From: Neodontobutis hainanensis
Taxonomy: Eukaryota; Chordata; Actinopteri; Gobiiformes; Odontobutidae
DNA: 64,000 nucleotides
Assembly: GCA_024349245.1 (NCBI GenBank)
Contig: JALDNG010000437.1
Coordinates: 124,001-188,000, forward strand
Direction of reading: 5' to 3'
The translations under genes were made by a program, and so were the position numbers. Below are positions 1 through 12,777 of the stretch, one piece after another (position 1 is the stretch's first letter; each line of letters opens with the position of its first letter). The notes under the pieces were generated by a model. That model was not told where the DNA came from. It saw only the letters and a program-made list of their open reading frames with translations, and did not search any database.

Positions 1-2
1 TT

Positions 3-555
3 GCTTTATCCGACTTCAAGATTCCAGTTCTATCTCGAACAACTGATGCCAGGCTATGGATACTTCGTTTCGAGACCTTTGCAACAGCACAGAATTTGGA
101 TACAACAAGACAGTCGTTGATCGTTCCCACGTTCTTTGATGAGCATCTGCTTGACGCTTATTCAAAATCAGAGGTTTACAAGATGCCTCAATCTGGAAAA
201 AATGGATGCTCTTAAGAAATGGATCTCCCAGAAGTCAAACCCATGTGGGACACATCCTTTCATTTCGTCAAATTCTCAAACTCGAAATTACGTCCAGCAC
301 AGAGGGTCCAGGATTTTCGCGTGAATTGACCTTCACTTAACATACAGTATGCCGTCACTGAGCCCTGAGGATAAAAGCTTTATGATCAAACAGCGCATCC
401 TCCAGTCTCTCCCATCGGCCATTGCTACTCAGCTCAGATTGTTTTGAGACCTATCACTCACCGATTTATGCATCAAGGCAGAAATTCTGTTAGCCCCTGC
501 ACACTTAGCGACTGTTGAGACGGAGTTTTCAAACCCGGAACAGGATATTGCTGCA
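3..555 (+). pseudogene. Ty3/gypsy gag capsid region (decayed)
   Basis: From base 3 one frame gives a capsid-like stretch with the pattern W-I-L-R-F-E-x-F-A (about 55-95) followed by I-V-P-x-F-F-D-E near 130-150, typical of Ty3/gypsy capsid N-terminal domains. The frame breaks after about base 215, then fragments continue to the zinc-knuckle ORF, including a capsid-C-like piece around 345-440 (LSPEDKSFMIKQRILQSLP) with an in-frame stop soon after. No function is expected from this copy. Identification rests on order and motif pattern, not on a database match. Confidence 0.7.
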
Positions 556-558
556 ATC

Positions 559-1203
559 ATGCCTAAGACAGACTATCAAAAGAAGTCTATACATGATAGA
601 CTAGAGTCAATCGAGAACAAACTCGCGACATTGAGACTCAGAGACCAACGTGATCCCAACGTTCCTACATCGTGTGATAAATGTGGAGCAGCCGGTCATC
701 AAGCACGGGAATGCAAAGGCCTTGTCATATGCAACTACTGTCGTCTTCAAGGTCACGTTAGAAGGATATGTCCGAAACTGAAATCCACTAGATCTACTTC
801 AAAAAATTATTTTAATCGTCGTTATTGTCATTCTTCTTATTCTTCTTGTAAGTTGCCCACGAGTGAATGTAACTATCCTGCCTCAGCAAAAATAGCGGCT
901 CTTGTAGATACAGGATCGTGCATCTCGCTTATCGACGAATCCGCTGTACAAGGAGAAATAGCACCATCAGATACTACAATATTCACAGTGACAGGAGAAC
1001 TTATAAAAGTACTTGGTCGATGCAACCTTTTGATAAAAATTAATGATCTGGAAACCAACTGGGACTTTGAGGTTGTTGAAAAATTAAATCATAAAATGAT
1101 AATTGGCCGAGACTTTATCGCAAAGCATGAACTAATAATAGATATATGCTCACCCAATATCATCCTGACAAAAACATCAACAAAAATGTTTTGCAACTAC
1201 TGA
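559..1203 (+). pseudogene. Ty3/gypsy nucleocapsid zinc knuckles plus aspartic protease
   Basis: An open stretch of 214 codons. Residues about 38-55 and 57-74 form two CCHC knuckles (C-x2-C-x4-H-x4-C), the nucleic-acid-binding part of Gag. Residues about 115-122 read ALVDTGSC, the catalytic D-T/S-G of a retroviral-type aspartic protease, followed by a hydrophobic GRD-like C-terminal motif (IIGRDFI, about residue 180). In an active element the protease would cleave the Gag-Pol polyprotein. It ends in a stop at 1201-1203 and the frame resumes downstream for RT, so Gag-Pro and Pol are now separated. Confidence 0.88.
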
Positions 1204-1229
1204 ACGTCCCTCAGAGTCCATTCAAGATA

Positions 1230-2130
1230 TAATAGAATGTTTCCACGATGTGTTTGCATCATCCGAAGACGACTACGGATTTACCGATACAGTCCGCCAC
1301 AAAATTATCACAGAGAATATTAACCCCGCTGTTCAAGGCCATACAGAATATCCGCTTCTCTCAGGAAGAAATAGCCAGTCAGATACAAACAATGCTTGAT
1401 CGAAACATAATACATGAAAGTAAAAGCCCATGGTGTGCACCGGTAGTGTAATAGTGAAAAAAGAACGGTAGTAATCGGATCTGCGTAAATTTTCGAAAAC
1501 TGAACGAAGTAACTGTGAAAGATCAATATACATTACCTCTTCGAGATGATTTATTCGATCGGCTTAATTGTGCAAAATATTTTTCAATACTAGATCTCAA
1601 AGCAGGCTACTAGCAAATCGGCCTTGACGAATCGTCTAAAGAGATAACAGCCTTCTGTCCGTGGCCAGGGAGGTTTATACGAATTTAATGTTCTCCCGTT
1701 CGGCCTATGCAACGCAGCTACTTTTCAAAGGTTGATGGACAATCTTTTTCGGAAATCTACAAACACAGCAGTTTATCTCGACGACATATTGGTATATTCA
1801 TCCAGTTTGGAGGAACATATTAAACATTTAAAGAAATGCTTTCAGAAAATTAGGTCAAGCGGTCTAAATTAAATTTCGAAAAATGTAAATTCGCTTTACA
1901 AGAGGTTGAATATTTAGGATTCAAAATATCCAACTCGGGATTATCAGCAGATGGAGAAGGAATTAAGGCAATACAAGATTGGAAGGCACCCTCAAATCAA
2001 TCGGAGTTAAGGCCATTCCTCTGGTGTTTTAACACTTTTCAAAGGTTCATACTGAATTAGCCAAACATGCCCCACCGTTGAATGGGTTACTATCAAAAAA
2101 TACACCTTGGTTTTGGTTGAAGGAGTGTGA
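1230..2130 (+). pseudogene. Ty3/gypsy reverse transcriptase domain (broken)
   Basis: Reverse transcriptase of the retroelement. Visible pieces are LPFGLCNAATFQRLMD (about 1696-1740), the catalytic YLDDIL box (YLDD codons at 1774-1785), and the upstream KAGYxQIGLDE block. In that block the expected Trp codon is TAG at 1611-1613, a stop that alone would kill the enzyme. A further cluster of stops sits near 1449-1458 and there are frameshifts near 1670, 1870 and 2030. The family normally synthesises cDNA from element RNA in the capsid. This copy cannot. Confidence 0.9.
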
Positions 2131-2590
2131 AGCATCATTTAATGGAATAAAAGTTGCTTTAAGTAACATTGGCACAATTGGGCTTCCAGACATCAAAAAA
2201 GTTTTATCTAAGTTGTGACGCTTCAGAAAAAGCTATCAGAGCTTGCCTTTCCCAAAATAATGAGGGAAATTTAATTCCTATCGCTTTTGCAAGTCAAAGC
2301 TTGAACCATGCTCAACGCAACTATGCTATTATTGACAAAGAACTCTACGCAATTGTTTGGGCGGTTCGAAAATTTTAGCATTATCTCTACGGGTCGAAAT
2401 TCACTTTGAAAACAGATCATAATCCCTTACTACGTTTAAAGCAAATGAAGGACATCAGAGGTCGACGAACTGTTTGATCCTTGAACTAGAGTAATTCGAC
2501 TTCGACATCGAATACGTTAAGGGAACATCTAATATAATCGCTGATGGCTTATCCAGGTCGATAAATGCAATTGAAATTATGCCAGATATT
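2131..2590 (+). pseudogene. Ty3/gypsy RNase H domain (broken)
   Basis: Follows RT directly. The frame 2169-2378 contains LSCDASEKAIRACLSQ (first catalytic Asp) and the conserved NYAIIDKELYAIVWAVRKF block (catalytic Glu). It then meets TAG, after which TDHNPLLRLK (third acidic position) continues near 2416-2445. A second stop falls in the GRR-like region near 2476. It would have degraded the RNA strand of the RNA-DNA hybrid. The order RT-RNase H-integrase is the reason for the Ty3/gypsy rather than Copia assignment. Confidence 0.88.
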
Positions 2591-2600
2591 AATATAAGGG

Positions 2601-3455
2601 ATGAACAAAAAAGATAAAGTTATCAAGATACTCGTCAACCACTTAACAGGAACCAAAACCCCCACAGAAGTTGTGCAGTCTTCTTACCTGGATAGATTGT
2701 TAAAATTCAAAAATAACCTAATTGTTGATCATGGCATCCTATATCACAGAGACCACAGAGGACAGAAACCAGTTATACCAGAGGCTATGAAGCCATATAT
2801 CCTATCATTAGTACATGATAAAATCCTTAATCATATGCATTAACAAATGCGTTGATCTTATAAGAACCGATGCTACTGGCCTGGTATTGATCAGGGTACA
2901 TCAGAAAATATATCACGATGTTTAACCTGTTCTCTTAATAAATCAAAAAATTACACTCCAAAGGCTGAGCTTTTCCCGATAGCTGTCAATCAGCCCTTTA
3001 AGTTGTGGGAAGTCGATTTTATCGGGCCGCTTACCTTATCAAACAACAGAAACCGCCATATAATCGTCTTCATTGACCTCTTTTCAAAATGGATTGAATT
3101 ACAGGCTGTGCCAAACCAACCAGCAGATACGGCAGCATTAGTTTTTTCTCCCTTGTCGTTTCTCGATTCGGAATTACAGACCAAATTCACTGATCAAGGT
3201 TCAGCCTTCGAATCAAGTCTATTTCAGCATCTGTGTAGATATCTCTGGTCACACAAAACACGAACAACTCCATACCACCCCATGTGTAACGAGCTAGTGG
3301 AGCGATACAACAAAATAATCAAAAAAGCAATTAGGAGTCTTATTCGCAACGATTCTCTGAGGTGGGATACATTCTTTGACTGTATTGCGTTATCGCTAAG
3401 GGCAAGTGCTGAGCCTAACTACCAAATACATTCAAGCAGAGATAATTTATGGTAA
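2601..3455 (+). pseudogene. Ty3/gypsy integrase (HHCC, D-D-E core) (broken)
   Basis: Integrase region, broken by stops near 2841 and 2859. An HHCC zinc-binding domain is traceable from VHDKILNHMH (about 2809-2841) to RCLTCSLNK (about 2920-2946). The catalytic core from 3003 has all three acidic residues: Asp in WEVDFIGPL (about 3006), Asp in FTDQGSAFES (about 3187), and Glu in the YHPMCNELVERYNK block (about 3272-3310). It would insert element cDNA into host DNA. A stop at 3453 ends this stretch. The remaining tail is in another frame. Confidence 0.9.
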
Positions 3456-3551
3456 AACATTAAACTTCCTTTTGACTTAGTTTTCTCGGAGCATCAAAGT
3501 GAAAAATCTTAGAACAACCAACACGAACATGTCACAAAATTAAAGAATATC

Positions 3552-3806
3552 ATGAAAGATCTTCATGGAAAAATTTCAGAAAACACAAACAAAAGTATCT
3601 TAGCAATGAAAAGTTATAACGATAAAAATATGACGTCAACGTTTTACAATGTCGATAATTTTGTCCTTATGAAAAAAATATCTCGAGGAACATTAGAAAC
3701 AATTTTCGAAGGTCTTTTCAGAGTTGCCGCAAAAAGACACCCAGTGTATGAGCTAACTTACCTTTCGACCCAAACCGCCGCATTAAAACTCATTTCAACA
3801 GCTTAG
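3552..3806 (+). pseudogene. Integrase C-terminal tail of the Ty3/gypsy element
   Basis: Open stretch of 84 codons carrying the usual post-core region of Ty3/gypsy integrases: a helical segment with K-S-Y-N-D-K, then a hydrophobic GPY/F-like segment (VDNFVLMKK, then a Leu/Phe-rich stretch near LEGLFRV). It has lost the canonical GPY/F residues. It ends about 110 bases before the purine-rich run taken as the polypurine tract. Assignment is by position and pattern only. Confidence 0.6.
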
Positions 3807-3927
3807 TACCCTGCAACCTGCCGTAAGAAAATCCAAACACTGGTCAGCTGCCACCTCCTGTAACAGAACTAAGAAGATCGGAAAGAATCGCGCGGAATGC
3901 AGTCTTATGACCCGTGGGAGAAAATAA

Positions 3928-6290
3928 TGTATGATAACAGACATGCGCCAGAGTAGTTATTATAATGTCGTACAATGATCAAACCATAGTTAGTCGCATA
4001 AAATTTATCAAGGATTTTTAATCTGGTATCGCAATCATGTTTCTCAATTACAGGATGAAATATCTCAGATATAAGGTTGTCTAAATGAACTTAGGAAAGA
4101 GTTGGGTATTTAGTGGGTGTGATTCCCACCTTACTCGCCAGAAGAAGTTTTCATCTGAAATATAGTGGTAAACTGCAAAACCTAATGAGTAAAACAACGA
4201 GTAAGAACTTAAATAGACGAAAAATTCCTTTTGAAGACGACAGGGCAGCTTACAACTATCCTATCTCAACGAATAAATTACAAACCTCATGATTTTAGTG
4301 GGAAATAAATTTGTTAGAATATTGATTTGAAACTGAAAAAACAGTTTGAATAGAACATAGACTTTTTAACAGTCTAAACTCGAATAAACGGTTTGATTCT
4401 CATATTCGCGTACTTTATAAATTTCTTAGATGCAATTATTATTTCAAATGACCCTGTTATGTTTTTAAAATAGTAATATCCATTTCTTAAGAGAGAGTAA
4501 TTTCTGAGTATTGGTTGAATGATAAAAAATTATCTAAATATCACGGCTGTCTAGTTCAATCAATAATGCGGGCGCCGACCAGACAGTTAGAAAATTCTCG
4601 AATGTTCTACTAACATTGAGTTTTAAAATATTGATTTTATTTGCTATCAAATAAAAACCTAACTTTTGCATATGTTCTAAGAATATTTCAAATTTTAAGA
4701 CTATCAAAAAATCATTAACTCTATACCAAAATAATTTAAAAATGAACTCGTTCTACATTACGTTTTAAGGTTCCTAATTTTTTATCTTTATATGAATTAA
4801 TTTATTTTAAAATTAAATTCTGTCGGAAAAAATTATAATTTTGATTTTTAAAAATTTTATTATCTTTTATAGTGAAAAATAATTTAAAAATTGATTGTAG
4901 GACTAAAAAATCATTTCAGATTGATACAACATAACTTTCAAAATATATTCTAATTTTAATACATTTAATTAAATAAATAGAATGAAAATTAAACATGAAA
5001 TAATTTTGAATAAATACTCATATGTTTCATATTAAACGGTATTATTTAGAAGTTAAGGAATTAAGCTTCATATGAACTGTTTTGTTAAAAAATTATGTAT
5101 TAACTTAATTTGGCTCATCGCAAAGTACCATCCCATAAAAACCGATGATCTTACAATAAATTAGTCCTATATTTCAGAGTATTTTCATTAAATATTTTCT
5201 TAATTTTTCTTTTGATGTTTGAATTCAGTTTATCCAGGTATTTTAAAATAGTTCAGTTTTTAATTATTTAGGATGGTAAAGTTAAATGAATTTATTTTTA
5301 AAATTTTTGATAACATTTTGAACAAATTGGACTAATTATAAATGTGTCAAATCTAAAGAATAAAAATAATTCAAAAAATAAATCTGATTTATTGTTAAAT
5401 TTTTACTTTTTACACGTTTTTCTGAATGTTATTTTCAACTTAAAATAATTTTGGTTCAAACCTTCATGTTTGGATACGATTACAAATTTTTATATTTCAT
5501 AAAAAATAATATTAGTTAGAAAATTTTAACTTATACATGAACAAAAATTTCAGTTCTTTATTTTAGCTTATTGTTGAATTTTAAAATATTTTTATTCTTT
5601 ATAATTAAAATAACTCAATTACAGATAATTATTAATGATAGTTTTTTACAAATTTTGTCTCTAAATTTAAGTTATTTCAAAAAATAAAAAAGATTAATTT
5701 TTAAAAAAGTATATTCACCGTTTGTAACAGCCTTAATTTAATAAATATATTCATCAAAAAATTATTTTGTAAATCTTTTTCAATTTAAGTTTATATTTTC
5801 CCACATAAAGATTTTAAAAAGATATTTACATAAAATAAAACTTTGTGCGTTGATACATAGGTACAGCTCTGTGAAAGTCAAAGAACACCTGCTTTTACTT
5901 ATAATACGTCTATTTGTATAAAAAATTAAAATATAGATTTTTTAAAGTTTTTATAAGAATATTCAGTCAATTGAGAAAAGTTTATCTTAGAAACTGAACA
6001 ATTATAACTGTATTTCCTTAATTTTAGTTTATCTCTAGCTGAAAGAGTAAAAATTGATGATTTTACTAATTTCAGAAGCTTGCCCATTGCAAAAAACTAT
6101 AAACAGAAGGGCTTAAGAGAAATTTTATTTTTTTCAACAATTGAGCGAAATTTTTCTGTATTTATACGTTACTTAATTTTGGCTGTCTTTTCATAACCTC
6201 TTTGTCTGTGTAGATAAATGCTTAAAATGTGCTTTTTCAAAGAGACATTTAAATATATTCTAAATTATCGATTTACATTTCAGATCAAGC
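3928..6290. other. Possible 3' LTR start, then AT-rich intergenic DNA
   Basis: The first few hundred bases after 3928 are probably the 3' LTR of the retroelement: mixed composition up to about 4300, with a GC-rich island at about 4566-4585. From 4600 to 6290 the DNA is very AT-rich with short A and T runs. I see no coding signal or repeat. Confidence 0.5.
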
Positions 6291-6316
6291 TTATTTTTCC
6301 GCCATTTTATAATTAA

Positions 6317-6522
6317 ATGTATATTATCGGTGTGTAAATATCTGCCTCTACGTTGGGGATTAAATAGCTAAATCAGGACGACGAATTTGTTTTAAATTGG
6401 AAAATAGTTTTTCACCATTCACACCCCACGAGGATTCAATTCCTTTATCCAAACTCTTTATTCCTTTACACTCCACGTACATTCTGGACTTGGATGGCCC
6501 ACAACTCAACAGTGGGTATTAA
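6317..6522 (+). CDS. Candidate small two-exon gene, unknown product
   Basis: Unrecognised candidate. An ATG at 6317 follows the motif CGCCATTTT (6300-6308) by about 10 bases. Splicing a 38-nt GT-AG intron at 6330-6367 joins 13 nt to a 155-nt exon and gives 55 residues ending in TAA at 6520-6522. The exon is much less AT-rich than its surroundings and reads like protein, with segments such as PFTPHEDSIPLSK and LDLDGPQLNSGY. Open stretches of this length occur by chance in this genome, so the case rests on composition and the promoter-like motif. The intron is longer than those in the confirmed genes. Confidence 0.28.
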
Positions 6523-6529
6523 GTTAATC

Positions 6530-7457
6530 GTTTTACTCAAATGATAATTATTTCGACCATCAGAACTAAATTTTCCTAAATCGACCATATTCTAATTTTG
6601 AAAATAAAAATATATTACAAAGTATCAAGGCTAAAAAATTTAGATTCATTGTTTCGATTCTCAAAGAATATGAACTTTAAAATCTATTGTTCAAATCGAG
6701 GGTGTTCAAAAACTAGTATTCTTAAAACAAACAAGCTTAGTGTTTGATTTTTCGTTTATATTTAAAATTTACCTTTATTCTTGATTAATCTTCTCAGTTT
6801 ATAAAATAGTATTTTAAACTTAATTAAAATTTGAATTCTTTGAATATATCATGGTGAGTAGATGCCTCGCAACGCATATTTTCACATGGAGTTGCATTAA
6901 TATATGTTCTCCATATGAGTTCTAATTCTGATGGACACTTTTCAAGATGGATTGAGTTGATGGGGGGAAATATTCGCACCGACAAGCACTCTCACCTTGT
7001 ATTTTATATATTATGGCTGCCGTCCCTATCCTAGTTTTTGGTTCCTCTAAAATCGTACATGCTGAACAAACCTCAAACGTTTGTGTGAACCTATTTTGTT
7101 GAAAACATTCATAAATCTATGTTTAATCATTCTTTTTGAAACAAAAAATTTTTAAGACATTCAATGGAGTTCGATGTGTTTTCTCTGAAATCTTTTTACT
7201 CTAATATCTTAAGAGGAGTTTAAAACAAAAGTTGTAAAAATAATTTTCAAAAATTTTGGAGGAAAACATATTTTTGCAATCATCAATTTTTTAACTTGAA
7301 AAATGACATTTTTTAATTTCATAAAAAACAGCTTTTTATGAATTTTGTGCTTTATTAGAATTCTTTTGTTTTGTAAGAAAGTCCGTGCGCAATTGTTTAG
7401 AATTCAATTAAATGCAAGGTTCTCGCTGTCAGTGAATTATTAATTTTATGAAAGTTT
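6530..7457. other. Intergenic DNA with a weak coding-like island
   Basis: Mostly AT-rich. About 6850-7090 is less AT-rich. On the plus strand a 29-residue stretch with a signal-peptide-like start (MAAVPILVFGSSKIV) opens at 7013 after a TATATTA-like run, but I could not extend it through convincing splice sites. Nothing else is supported. Confidence 0.35.
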
Positions 7458-7934
7458 ATGGATTCAAATGAGAAAGATTTTAAACTTGTAGAAATACGCA
7501 GCCATGAAGAATATTTTATGTTGATGGAGAAAACACATATCAACAAATGGCTGGTATTGAACACTCCAAACTTATTCAAAAGAAGAGATCTGTTTCTGCA
7601 GTATTTATAAATCTACGATATTTAGTTTATTGTTGATGAAAAGTTAGTCTCATTGCATGTCATGAAACACCGGTTCAACAAACGAGTGGTTAAAACGACT
7701 GTAATTTGTGAACTTTCATTGGTTTCAGAAAGCCACGAAAAATATCTATTTGATATTATTCGACACCTCGAGATCTTGGCTATAAATCAAGGTTCATTTC
7801 ATATGAAGATATTCACATGCAGGAACGAAGGGCTTGTTAATGCTCTAAAATTCTTGGATTACATAAACTACTCATCTTTTGTTCAAAATTATAAAGTCTA
7901 CTTAAAATGGCAAAAGAATCTACTTTCAAAATAA
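7458..7934 (+). CDS. Candidate three-exon gene, possibly acetyltransferase-like
   Basis: Candidate with ATG at 7458 and an in-frame TGA just upstream. Proposed exons are 7458-7600, 7626-7642 and 7687-7934, with introns of 25 nt (7601-7625) and 44 nt (7643-7686). Both introns are GT-AG and the phases agree, giving about 135 residues. The first exon is well-balanced protein (HEEYFMLMEKTHINKWLV). The last has a long helix followed by a beta-strand and a second helix (LFDIIRHLEILAINQ, then MKIFTCRNEGLVNALKFLDY). That resembles the acetyl-CoA-binding half of GNAT acetyltransferases, which is my speculation. The short middle exon and the longer second intron are weak points. Confidence 0.35.
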
Positions 7935-10900
7935 TTTATGACGTCTATCTTTAGTTTTACTTTTTAAAATAAAATGACACATTATCACATTTTTGGAAAA
8001 ATTAACAGATTCAACTTCTACTCGAAACTATAAAAGCATGAATACTAGATATAATAACATATGGTTAGCCTTTAATTTTTTCATACCAATTCCGTGAGTT
8101 CATATTGTCAATCAGATCCATTTCACGAAATCAAGCTTACTCGTCGTATTTCAAATAATATAATCAGAATATATTTAACTAAATTTTTGATTCCCACCCT
8201 TCTTCTGCCCATCAGAACAACTTTACCTTCAAGGCATCATCTTTAAAATGGTTTACTCTCCAGTTTTGATGAAAAATCTACTTGTCTTGGGAACTCTAAA
8301 TATTTCGACAATCAGGGTGAAAATGAGTCAGAATTTTAAGGATAGCTTTTATACTGTTGACATTTAACTTATAAAAAATTGGCATCACCAATCTTTATAA
8401 CTCAAGACGTTATATCTGAGTATCCTCATAAAAATATTATATGTTGGGTTTTTTATGAGATAATTTTATCCTCCGTATGATGCTTTTATTTCTCGCTTTA
8501 GCTTTTTTTATCATCTATTATAGTTAATAACTTTTCTGGGCTTGCAAATACCATTACTCTGGTATTATTCAGTTGATGCAATTTATAACGTTCCTTTATT
8601 TTATGCATCCAGATAATTTTTCATCAATCAAAATTTTCAAATCATTTGAGGGATTTAAATACAATATCTCATTTTAAGAAATTCAAACGATGAATAAAAT
8701 GTGCTTCGTGCGTGTAGGTTGAGTCGCTGTCTTATGAGTGATAAATCTAAATACCCTCGAGATGATGATAAATGGAAATAAGTATTTTTCCAAAAAATAT
8801 TCCCTGGATTAGGACATGATTTATAATGTTTAAGCTCATTCTGCGGTTATCGAAACCTATATTCTTTTATTTGCCCCTAACTTCTCATTTCTATACTTTA
8901 AAGTTTGACCGTTTATATGTCGGAAAGACTTTCTAAGACAGGATGAGGTCAACATATTTTTAAGTTAAGGATATTAAGTATCGTTTGATATCCCTACTCA
9001 AAGTTATTTCCCATAGCTAAATACAACCATACGGATATAATACATTACTTAAATCATTTTAAAATTCTTGTGTGTTACATAATCGTACATTGCTGGGGTT
9101 ATCAAGAGAAAAAATATTATTCGTCTCGAATAAATTTTTACCTCTTTAGATAGACCTGAACTAGAGGCATTATAAATGATCACTCTTATTTATAACTAAT
9201 TCCAGTTCAAGTGGGCCTGATATTAAGAAACTCTGTGAAAACAAATCCGAAAAAGTAAAAATTGGCTTTAGTAAGAAAAGCAAATAAATTATAAAAAATT
9301 TATTACCAATTATACACGTTTTTCAAAAAATATTGTGATCTACCACTTCCTCGGAGTCAATTTAATGAATCCATAGTTTCATTGACTTTAAATATTAATT
9401 AAGTTATTTTTAATGAAAAAGAACTGATAAAATAATTCTTAAACAAGGATTAAAAATATACGCAGTAAGCATGCTCGCGGCTGCGGTTGTCTCAGGCAAG
9501 CTCGTCGATTATCTATCATTCTCAATGTGGCTTTAAAGTGCTTGTAAAGCATATGATGATTTTAGGGGATATATAACCGTGGAGGGTTTTTTCAATTAAT
9601 TGTGAAGCTTTGTTAATTTTTGCGATTACACTTATGATAAATAAATCAAACATGGCGAATATTTTTTGTTCGTATTCACTAAAAATTGAATTTAAATTTG
9701 GTTTTTAAGTGAGTACAAATATTTTTTACATAACTAACTTTATAGGTAGTTCCTCGGTTGATTTGTGCATTTTTCCTCACTCTTTAAATACGATGAGTTT
9801 TGTTGATTTTTCTCTAATTTTTAATTTACACTCAATTATTAGTCTTGTTTGATCACTTTTAAAATAAGTAACTGGGAAGAAGTTAACCATGATTGGAAAT
9901 AATAACATTGTTTAGTACTGTTACTTGACATTGAGATTTGAAATATTGCCCAAGACATTTTCAGAGTTGTGCGTTTTTACCACAGAGAATTGATGACATA
10001 TAACAATTACCAGTATTAATCAATTTTCCTTTGGTAAGCATTACAACGTATGAAGAAACTCATAAAAGCATCTGTTGAATATTATTTGTTTGGAACTTTT
10101 CATAAACCTGTTAATGGCAGTTGAATCTTCTCAACTTAACTGATATTTAATTTCAATAAATGCCAAATAAATAACATATACAACTACTAATTCATTTTCT
10201 GATGAAAAAATCACTTGAATAAATTAAGACGAAAAAGTATGGGTGTGATTTTGATTTGCTGAAAGAATTATTTCCCAAGCTTTTGAACTGAGAATACAAA
10301 AAATTGTTTTTATTATTTTCTCTAATATATCAAGAGTTTTAAAAATTTCCTTTAAAATAGATCCACGTGTATGTCATGAGTTAAAAAATATCAAATCGTT
10401 ACTGATTAAAAGTCAACGAAGATATATTTAATTATAATCAATACCGATAAAATTATGTTTCTATGCTACGTAGGCACAAACGTTTGACAGACTTTATCAA
10501 AATAAAAGATAAATAGTTATTATTTTAGTTTTACATTGTTTATTCAAGAATGATATTTTTATAACTTTGGTACATAATAAAGACACTGTTAAAGTCACAC
10601 ACCTGGAATGTAAGCCAATGTCTATGGCGAAATTTCCAACTCATTGAATTGAAAGGAGATTCTCGAGATGTAATTGATAAAATATATTAAATTTTACTTG
10701 CAAAAATATCCAAAATACCTCGAAAAGAATGTTGTTGCTCTCTTAACATGATAAAATGAAGCGTAAACGCCGCTTTTATACACATGCTCACACCCTGAAT
10801 AAACTAATTTCTGAACATACATGATTTGACGCAGTTGTTTTATTGAGGCTTCCACGAAAAATAAATGTATTTTTACAAAAAAAAATTAATTATTTTTTAG

Positions 10901-12490
10901 AAAATGTCCCGCTCTACTTCGTTATCGCATGGAATTAGAACAAAGTAACTGAAAAATACCAAACTCATAATTATCTTTGTCATATTTTCAGTTTCGTGTT
11001 TTCGGTTCAAGGTAAAAAATTTTCATTTTTGAATGTTTGAAACATTCACCCTCATGAATATTCTTTTTTATTCATTTTAAATTTTCACATTATTTTGTTG
11101 AAGTATAATTTTAATTTATTTGTTTTACTTTTAAATTAACATTTCTCTTTTGTTTATGAATGAAGAAATAGCAATTTATCTTTACACTGTTCTTTTCAAT
11201 TGTCATAAAATAGTCAAGAATACCTCAAATATGTATTGGTTATTCAGTTTACCTAAAGACTTGGAAGAGTGTAAAATGTTAAATTAATTCGTCGTGTGAT
11301 TTTTAGGAATTTTAGTTGTACTTTAATCCGAAAATTCCTTTCAATTAAAACATTTATAAGTTAGTAAGAGTCGTTCTTATGATACATTAAATAAGGCCCG
11401 CGGAGATTATATTGTAAAATTCAATTGAGCCTCAGCTTGCAACAGTAACGCAGTATGTAGACTGACATGTATTTGAGTGTTTGAAAATATATCAACGGTC
11501 AAGAAATTTAGATTATAGCTTAGGCAAATAAATATTTCGAACCCGAATAAAAGGTTCATCCCATATTTAATTTGTTGTAATAGTTTAAAATTGTGTCATT
11601 GCATGATTAGACAATTCGCTTATATATTATATGTATGCGCATGTTTATAAATGTTTATTTACGAGTTTTACCGTTTAATCTATATTCAATTGCGATACAG
11701 TAAAAATGTTTATTCCTCATTTTGATCAGCGAAACATGAATATCATCTTAATGATACTTTATCCTCCAGACGAATCAACAATTTAAGAATTAGTTTTAAT
11801 TTTCCTTTCTTCCATCTCAGTAAATCTAGAGATGAATAATAGACTTACCCACAAAATCCGGCTTATTACTGCATTCATAAGAAATTGACATGAGAGTTTA
11901 AATTTGGTTGAATCTTTGGTGTGCTCCAAATCATTCAGTTTCACTTCGCTAAAAGATTATCAAGCAAAATTATTATCATCGATAAAGTAGCTAAATGACT
12001 TTATTTTCAAATAAATCGATGGTTAAGTAAATCCACAAATGGCATTGTGTCTATGTGATATAACATATGTTTAATTTTGAAAGTTATCGAGACTATTGGA
12101 TAAATTACTTCATTAAGAAGATGTAGATTTAAAAATATCGTATTGCCCTTGCACGTTTTCCTTTGTTCGTTAATTTTAACAAGTATACGCGTGTTAAATC
12201 CGCAAGCCGAACATAAAATCTCTTGAGTGCTGCATGTAAAAGTAAACAGCCTGACAGTTAAGGATAGATTACCAAATTTACTATGACCAGGTTTCAGAAT
12301 TTTGAGAGATTCTTTTTAATTTTGAAAAATTTGAAAAGCTATGAGGTAAGCATTAAAATTTCTTAACTCCTCAACCATGATAAACAAAAATCGAGAATTA
12401 ACAGAAAATCTGAAAATTTAAGCATGACAGATGTGCGAAAATTTATAATCGAACCTTTTTAAGATAGACAAAACTGTATTTTAACCGATA
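7935..12490. other. AT-rich intergenic desert
   Basis: About 4.5 kb with no recognisable gene, RNA gene or repeat. Slightly richer pockets at 9460-9550 and 11390-11460 show no open frame of note. A 16-base string at 11394-11409 also occurs at about 41754-41769, which is within chance expectation. Confidence 0.6.
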
Positions 12491-12604
12491 CTGGAAGAAT
12501 TATCTAGACGGAAATTATTGGCGATCTAGAAACACTGGGCATGTAAAATTTATTATTCCTTGACTGTTTGAATCAAAAGAATAATGGGACGCGTAGTGCT
12601 CCAT
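12490..12604 (-). CDS. Candidate first exon on minus strand, unknown product
   Basis: On the minus strand an ATG at 12604 lies just downstream of an NRF1-like motif (12616-12627). It opens about 29 codons of well-balanced sequence (MEHYASHYSFDSNSQG, then NFTCPVFLDRQ) before TAA. Several GT and AG dinucleotides near the end allow splicing, but no continuation was convincing, so only the first exon is offered. Unrecognised product. Confidence 0.22.
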
Positions 12605-12777
12605 TATAATAGTTGGAGCACGCGCAGAAACAACAGAATTACTATGCCGCCTGCGAAACTCACATCTAGACATGCTGGCTAGAGACCGTAGATTCGAATA
12701 ATTTTCTCTGGTGAATTTTGATTAAATGAATAAAATTTTATTTTCGAAAAACAGTCGCTTCTAGTATGTACGTGAGC

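Larger units (their letters stand above)
1..3960 (+). mobile_element. Degenerate Ty3/gypsy LTR retrotransposon, 5' end outside window
   Basis: Plus-strand retroelement in the Ty3/gypsy order: gag capsid, two CCHC zinc knuckles, aspartic protease, reverse transcriptase, RNase H, integrase, then a C-terminal tail. The reading frame is broken by several stops and frameshifts, so this copy is dead. The window opens inside gag, so the 5' LTR is not visible. A purine-rich run at 3915-3926, a plausible polypurine tract, is followed by TGTATGATAAC at 3928, which may open the 3' LTR. The LTR end cannot be placed without a second copy. Base composition is clearly less AT-rich than the surroundings, as expected for an inserted element. 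Confidence 0.93.
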
